From contig JBGTSY010000003.1 of assembly GCA_041940025.1 (NCBI GenBank), positions 186,001 to 250,000 of the forward strand: a stretch of 64,000 nt of DNA. Reading direction: 5' to 3'. Numbering within the stretch: position 1 is the stretch's first letter; the number at the start of each line of letters is the position of its first letter. The notes under the pieces were generated by a model that was given only the letters and a program-made list of their open reading frames with translations, was not told where the DNA came from and ran no database searches. This DNA comes from UBA5859 sp041940025. Lineage in GTDB: Bacteria; Pseudomonadota; Gammaproteobacteria; UBA5859. This document shows positions 60,960 to 64,000 of the stretch, one piece after another. A program made the position numbers and the translations under genes.

Positions 60960-62696
60960 GTGGATGAACTTAAAGAAAAACTGTTAAATGCTAATGTAGA
61001 TGGCAGCTTTTTTAAGTTCATCCAAGAAGCTTATTATAAAGACCGAAGAGGTGAAAAGCTTCTGCCTAGCCTTTTGGTTGAACTGCATAATGAGGGGCTA
61101 TTAAATCTCATAGAGTTATTCACCAGTTTTAAAAATAAAAATGAAAATCATGACTTCTTTTCAGTACGACGTGTTTTCGAAGAGGTTTTACCGGATATCA
61201 ATGCTCCGGTAAAAGACGTTGCTGATTGTGTCAAGCATCTTACGCTAGAAGCAGGTCAAGATATGGCCGCATATATGCTTTTGCCCCCATTTAAAGAGTT
61301 CTGTAAAAAAGATACAGATAGAGCAAAAGGTCTTTTTGATATCGCTTTAACTAATATTGATGAAAACTTTGACCATTTATCTACTGCTATTGAATCTGGG
61401 GCAAGTAATGATGAAGTTAAATACGTCAATCAAGCGATTGAACTGCTTACTCATGAAAGCGAGTTAATTATACAAAGATCCATTTTTGCACTGGGCAGAA
61501 TTAACTACCAAGACAAAACGCTATTAAAGAAAGTTGCAGTAGCTATCCAAAAATCATCAGCATCTTCACCAGAAGATATAATTTTGGCGATATCAATGAG
61601 AGCGCTGTTTGCAATTATTTCTCAATCTGATGATTTAGAGAGTTTGTTCCTAGATTTTTTAAACACGCATTCAGAACACCTAGATGAACAATATGTTCAT
61701 GCTGCTTCAGAAATATTATTTTATGACGGGGAAAACGTAAGCGGTAATGCTGAATCTAAGTTGTTGAATATCTGCAGCTATACCAAGCCAAAAAATCAAG
61801 GCACTATTAATAATATTGATTACGCTTTGGAGCGAATGCTAAAAAGAAACAGCTTCGATGATTGTGTTGTTTTTTTGGAACGATTCTTTGAATTAAGTGG
61901 GTACAAACTGTCTATAAAGCATTTCGACAGTTTTGTTCGAGAGCTGCATAATCACCGAGATACTCATCTATCCTCGTTGCTTACACGATGGTTGTTGTCA
62001 AAAAAAGTAAAGCTAGGAAAATATGCTTCTGATCTTCTTCGGGATTCAGATAAAGGTATTTCTATTGGTTTTGACCGCTCCTATGTAACCAAAGAAAGCA
62101 AAGGCGTACACCTATTTTTAGCGAGAAAAGCCTGTGGGTGGTTCTTTAATCAGCCCAAAACAGCAATTAGCTTAATTGAGTCGTTAATTTTTGATGCTCC
62201 TGATGATGAATTAAAAGACATTCAGCAGCTCATTTTTCACCCGCTTTGTGTGAGTTATCCTGGAAGCATTCGCGACCACTTGGAAACAATGAGCGAGTCA
62301 AAAGAAGAAAGGGTCAAACAGATAGCATCTGATGTTTTGTCTGAATTCGAAAAATATCAAGCATCAGTGAAAGCAACTTTGAAAATAAATGAATTAAGCC
62401 CTAGTGAGCAGGATAGGCATACGTACTGGAGATATCACAATAAATTAATGAGTGAATCTATGAAGAAGGCCAGAAGCAAATCACTTTTTACCTCTTTGTT
62501 TGCTGGCAATGAATCAGTATTACTCTATGGAAATAAGTCGATTCACTATATACATCATGGTGAGCAAAAGACCCGTCAGGAAGTCCCTCTTAGTGAAATT
62601 AGCACATCGCTTGAATTAGCATCAATGCATAACCTTGATCCTCACGGTTTAGAAAATATGATCTGGCAGTTTAAAGCTGAGGGTTGTACGTCATGA
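60960..62696 (+). CDS. Helical-repeat (HEAT-like) protein of a two-gene module, unknown function
   Basis: A 578-residue, mostly alpha-helical acidic protein starting at a GTG (AGGA 10 nt upstream). Repeating amphipathic helices, for example IIQRSIFALGRINYQDKTLL, DIILAISMRALFAIISQ and DEQYVHAASEILFYDG, suggest HEAT-type solenoid. There is no visible catalytic motif. The C-terminal 60 residues (LLYGNKSIHYIHHGEQ) look like a separate small beta part. Its stop overlaps the start of the PD-(D/E)XK-like gene (ATGA), so the two products are probably made in a fixed ratio and act together. I do not recognise the family. Confidence 0.7.
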   Translation: MDELKEKLLNANVDGSFFKFIQEAYYKDRRGEKLLPSLLVELHNEGLLNLIELFTSFKNKNENHDFFSVRRVFEEVLPDINAPVKDVADCVKHLTLEAGQDMAAYMLLPPFKEFCKKDTDRAKGLFDIALTNIDENFDHLSTAIESGASNDEVKYVNQAIELLTHESELIIQRSIFALGRINYQDKTLLKKVAVAIQKSSASSPEDIILAISMRALFAIISQSDDLESLFLDFLNTHSEHLDEQYVHAASEILFYDGENVSGNAESKLLNICSYTKPKNQGTINNIDYALERMLKRNSFDDCVVFLERFFELSGYKLSIKHFDSFVRELHNHRDTHLSSLLTRWLLSKKVKLGKYASDLLRDSDKGISIGFDRSYVTKESKGVHLFLARKACGWFFNQPKTAISLIESLIFDAPDDELKDIQQLIFHPLCVSYPGSIRDHLETMSESKEERVKQIASDVLSEFEKYQASVKATLKINELSPSEQDRHTYWRYHNKLMSESMKKARSKSLFTSLFAGNESVLLYGNKSIHYIHHGEQKTRQEVPLSEISTSLELASMHNLDPHGLENMIWQFKAEGCTS

Positions 62697-64000
62697 AGTT
62701 AGTGATTAGACAATACTTGGCATCTTTGAAAGAGCGAGGCGAACTGGATGCTTTATTGCCCGACTTACTTTCGCAAATGGGGTTGGAAGTATTTTTAAAG
62801 CCAGGCGTCGGCAGCAGACAGTTTGGAGTAGATGTTGCTGCTTTTGGTAAACTGACTAGAGAATCTGAAAGTGCTGTTTACCTATTCTCTGTCAAGTCTG
62901 GGGATTTGGACAGAAAGGATTGGGATAGCGGTAATCCACAGGACTTGCGCCCTTCTATCAATGAAATAATTGATGTGTTTATTCCTACTCGAATTCCAGC
63001 AGAATACAAAAATAAACCTATTGAAATTTGTTTATGTTTTGGCGGTGAAGTTAAAGAAGAAGTAAGACCTAATGTAAGTATGTTTTTAGGTAAATTAAAA
63101 ACTAATGAATTAAATTTTTCCGAATGGAATGGAGACAGGCTTGCTGACTTAATAGAGCAGAATATGCTTCGAGAGGAGTTGTTGCCTAAAAACTGTCGTG
63201 GGTTACTTCGCAAATCACTTGCGATGCTTGATGAGCCAGAAGTATCTTTCAAACATTTTAGACAACTTGCTATTAGCCTTACTTGTACTGATGACAAGAA
63301 ACCAAAAGATATTTTAACAGGTATTCGTCAATTATATTTGTGCCTTTGGATTTTATATTCTTGGTGTAGAGATGAAGATAATCTAGAGAGTGCATTTCTT
63401 TCAGCAGAGTTTACGATGCTCAATGCGTGGGAAGCCGCGAAATTTGCGTTTGGCCAAAAAAATAAGGTAGCCGTTTCCACACTTACAACTTTAGATTCAA
63501 TTATTAAATTAAATTTACAGGTATCAAATCAATATATTGAAGACAAAATAATGCCTCATTGTAATAACTTGTATGCTTTATCACATGCAGTTAATCCTTC
63601 TTGTGCCATCGATGTAAACTTAAAATTGTTTGATGTCTTAGGTCGACTAGCCCTTACAGGCTGTTGGTCTTATTGGTATTTAGGCCAAGTTAATGATGAA
63701 AATGTAGAAGCAGGCAATTTTTTTTCAGAAGCAGTAAATAAATATCAAGATGGCATTAAGAAGCTAATTGTAAATAACCCTATTTTATTTACACCATACA
63801 AAGATGAACAAGCAATCGATTTAGTATTGGCTCTTTGGTTCCTTTCTCTAGATCATAAACATTGGCGTGATATCAACTCTTGGTTAAGCAATATGTCAAG
63901 AGAGATATATCAAATGTTTAAGATTGGTGATAAATACCCAACAACCATACGAAGCTACGCTGAATTAATAGAGCACCCCGTTGATAAAACAGACGAGTAC
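62693..64000 (+). CDS. PD-(D/E)XK-like nuclease of the two-gene module (partial at window end)
   Basis: From ATG at 62693 the frame stays open to the window end (over 430 codons). The N-terminal ~75 residues look like a restriction-endonuclease fold: LPDLLSQMGLEVFLKPGVG, then Asp47 in QFGVDVAAFG and Lys68 in VYLFSVKSGD, i.e. D...SxK (Ser in place of the usual Glu/Asp two before Lys). NFSEWNGDRLADLIEQNML follows near 141-159. The rest is helical and unrecognised (ARG LLRKSLAMLDEPE-type start). It is coupled to the helical-repeat gene by a 4-nt overlap. Confidence 0.62.
   Translation, partial: MKLVIRQYLASLKERGELDALLPDLLSQMGLEVFLKPGVGSRQFGVDVAAFGKLTRESESAVYLFSVKSGDLDRKDWDSGNPQDLRPSINEIIDVFIPTRIPAEYKNKPIEICLCFGGEVKEEVRPNVSMFLGKLKTNELNFSEWNGDRLADLIEQNMLREELLPKNCRGLLRKSLAMLDEPEVSFKHFRQLAISLTCTDDKKPKDILTGIRQLYLCLWILYSWCRDEDNLESAFLSAEFTMLNAWEAAKFAFGQKNKVAVSTLTTLDSIIKLNLQVSNQYIEDKIMPHCNNLYALSHAVNPSCAIDVNLKLFDVLGRLALTGCWSYWYLGQVNDENVEAGNFFSEAVNKYQDGIKKLIVNNPILFTPYKDEQAIDLVLALWFLSLDHKHWRDINSWLSNMSREIYQMFKIGDKYPTTIRSYAELIEHPVDKTDEY

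Noticed and set aside
1..64000. CRISPR array, tRNA or rRNA genes
   Set aside because: No regularly spaced repeats and no cloverleaf or rRNA-like sequence was noticed on reading through the window.

Overview
The window is a piece of a gammaproteobacterial chromosome, probably from a marine or environmental member of the Pseudomonadales/Cellvibrionales-like group. This is inferred from gene order and protein motifs only. The support is two classical gammaproteobacterial housekeeping clusters (leuS-lptE-holA-proA-nadD-rsfS-rlmH-maf and miaB-phoH-ybeY-corC-lnt), a VolA/FadL pair, LPS and lipoprotein machinery, and abundant acyl-CoA metabolism. No tRNA, rRNA or CRISPR array was seen.

Layout. 1-7230 (minus): end of maf, then rlmH, rsfS, nadD, proA, holA, lptE, leuS, tightly packed with 1-4 nt overlaps. 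7354-12037 (minus): a saccharopine-dehydrogenase-like reductase, a VolA-type surface lysophospholipase lipoprotein and FadL. 12247-17468 (minus): lnt, corC, ybeY, phoH, miaB. 17593-21684: gor, fbp, a Sel1-repeat lipoprotein and a small lipoprotein. 21852-28682: serA, D-2-hydroxyglutarate dehydrogenase, a DUF1338 (2-oxoadipate dioxygenase/decarboxylase) homologue, a saccharopine/lysine dehydrogenase and an ALDH7-type aminoadipate-semialdehyde dehydrogenase. Together these outline lysine catabolism through D-2-hydroxyglutarate to 2-oxoglutarate, with SerA as a second source of D-2-hydroxyglutarate. 28742-33264: a Coq4-motif protein with an SMR exporter, a UGT-type glycosyltransferase, ttcA and a PEP-CTERM-type acyltransferase. 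33167-38692: an acyl-CoA ligase, a UPF0149 protein, a copper P-type ATPase and its MerR-type regulator, with a textbook 19-bp-spacer operator. 38870-47780: a MaoC-like protein, then a plus-strand operon of two acyl-CoA dehydrogenases, a crotonase, a stand-alone biotin carrier, a split AtuA, a biotin carboxylase and a carboxyltransferase (acyclic-terpene-utilisation-like). 47820-51330: an SRAP protein lacking its catalytic residues, MAPEG, a PF10118 protein and an alpha-methylacyl-CoA racemase.

51426-64000 is an accessory region. A full-length but shattered integron integrase pseudogene (minus) faces an array of plus-strand genes separated by attC-like palindromes: a fossil chromosomal integron. 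Cassette genes include a four-helix membrane protein, an AAA ATPase, a GNAT, a GFA-family protein, a PIN-like nuclease, a DUF4209 protein with a HEPN-like RxxxxH, and a tautomerase. Last comes a two-gene unit of a helical-repeat protein translationally coupled to a PD-(D/E)XK-like nuclease, which runs off the window. This region also holds an IS110-family remnant lying between the two halves of an apparent attC, and a 95-bp inverted-repeat element. The helical-repeat/nuclease pair and the neighbouring DUF4209 and PIN cassettes are the best candidates for an undescribed (perhaps anti-phage) system.
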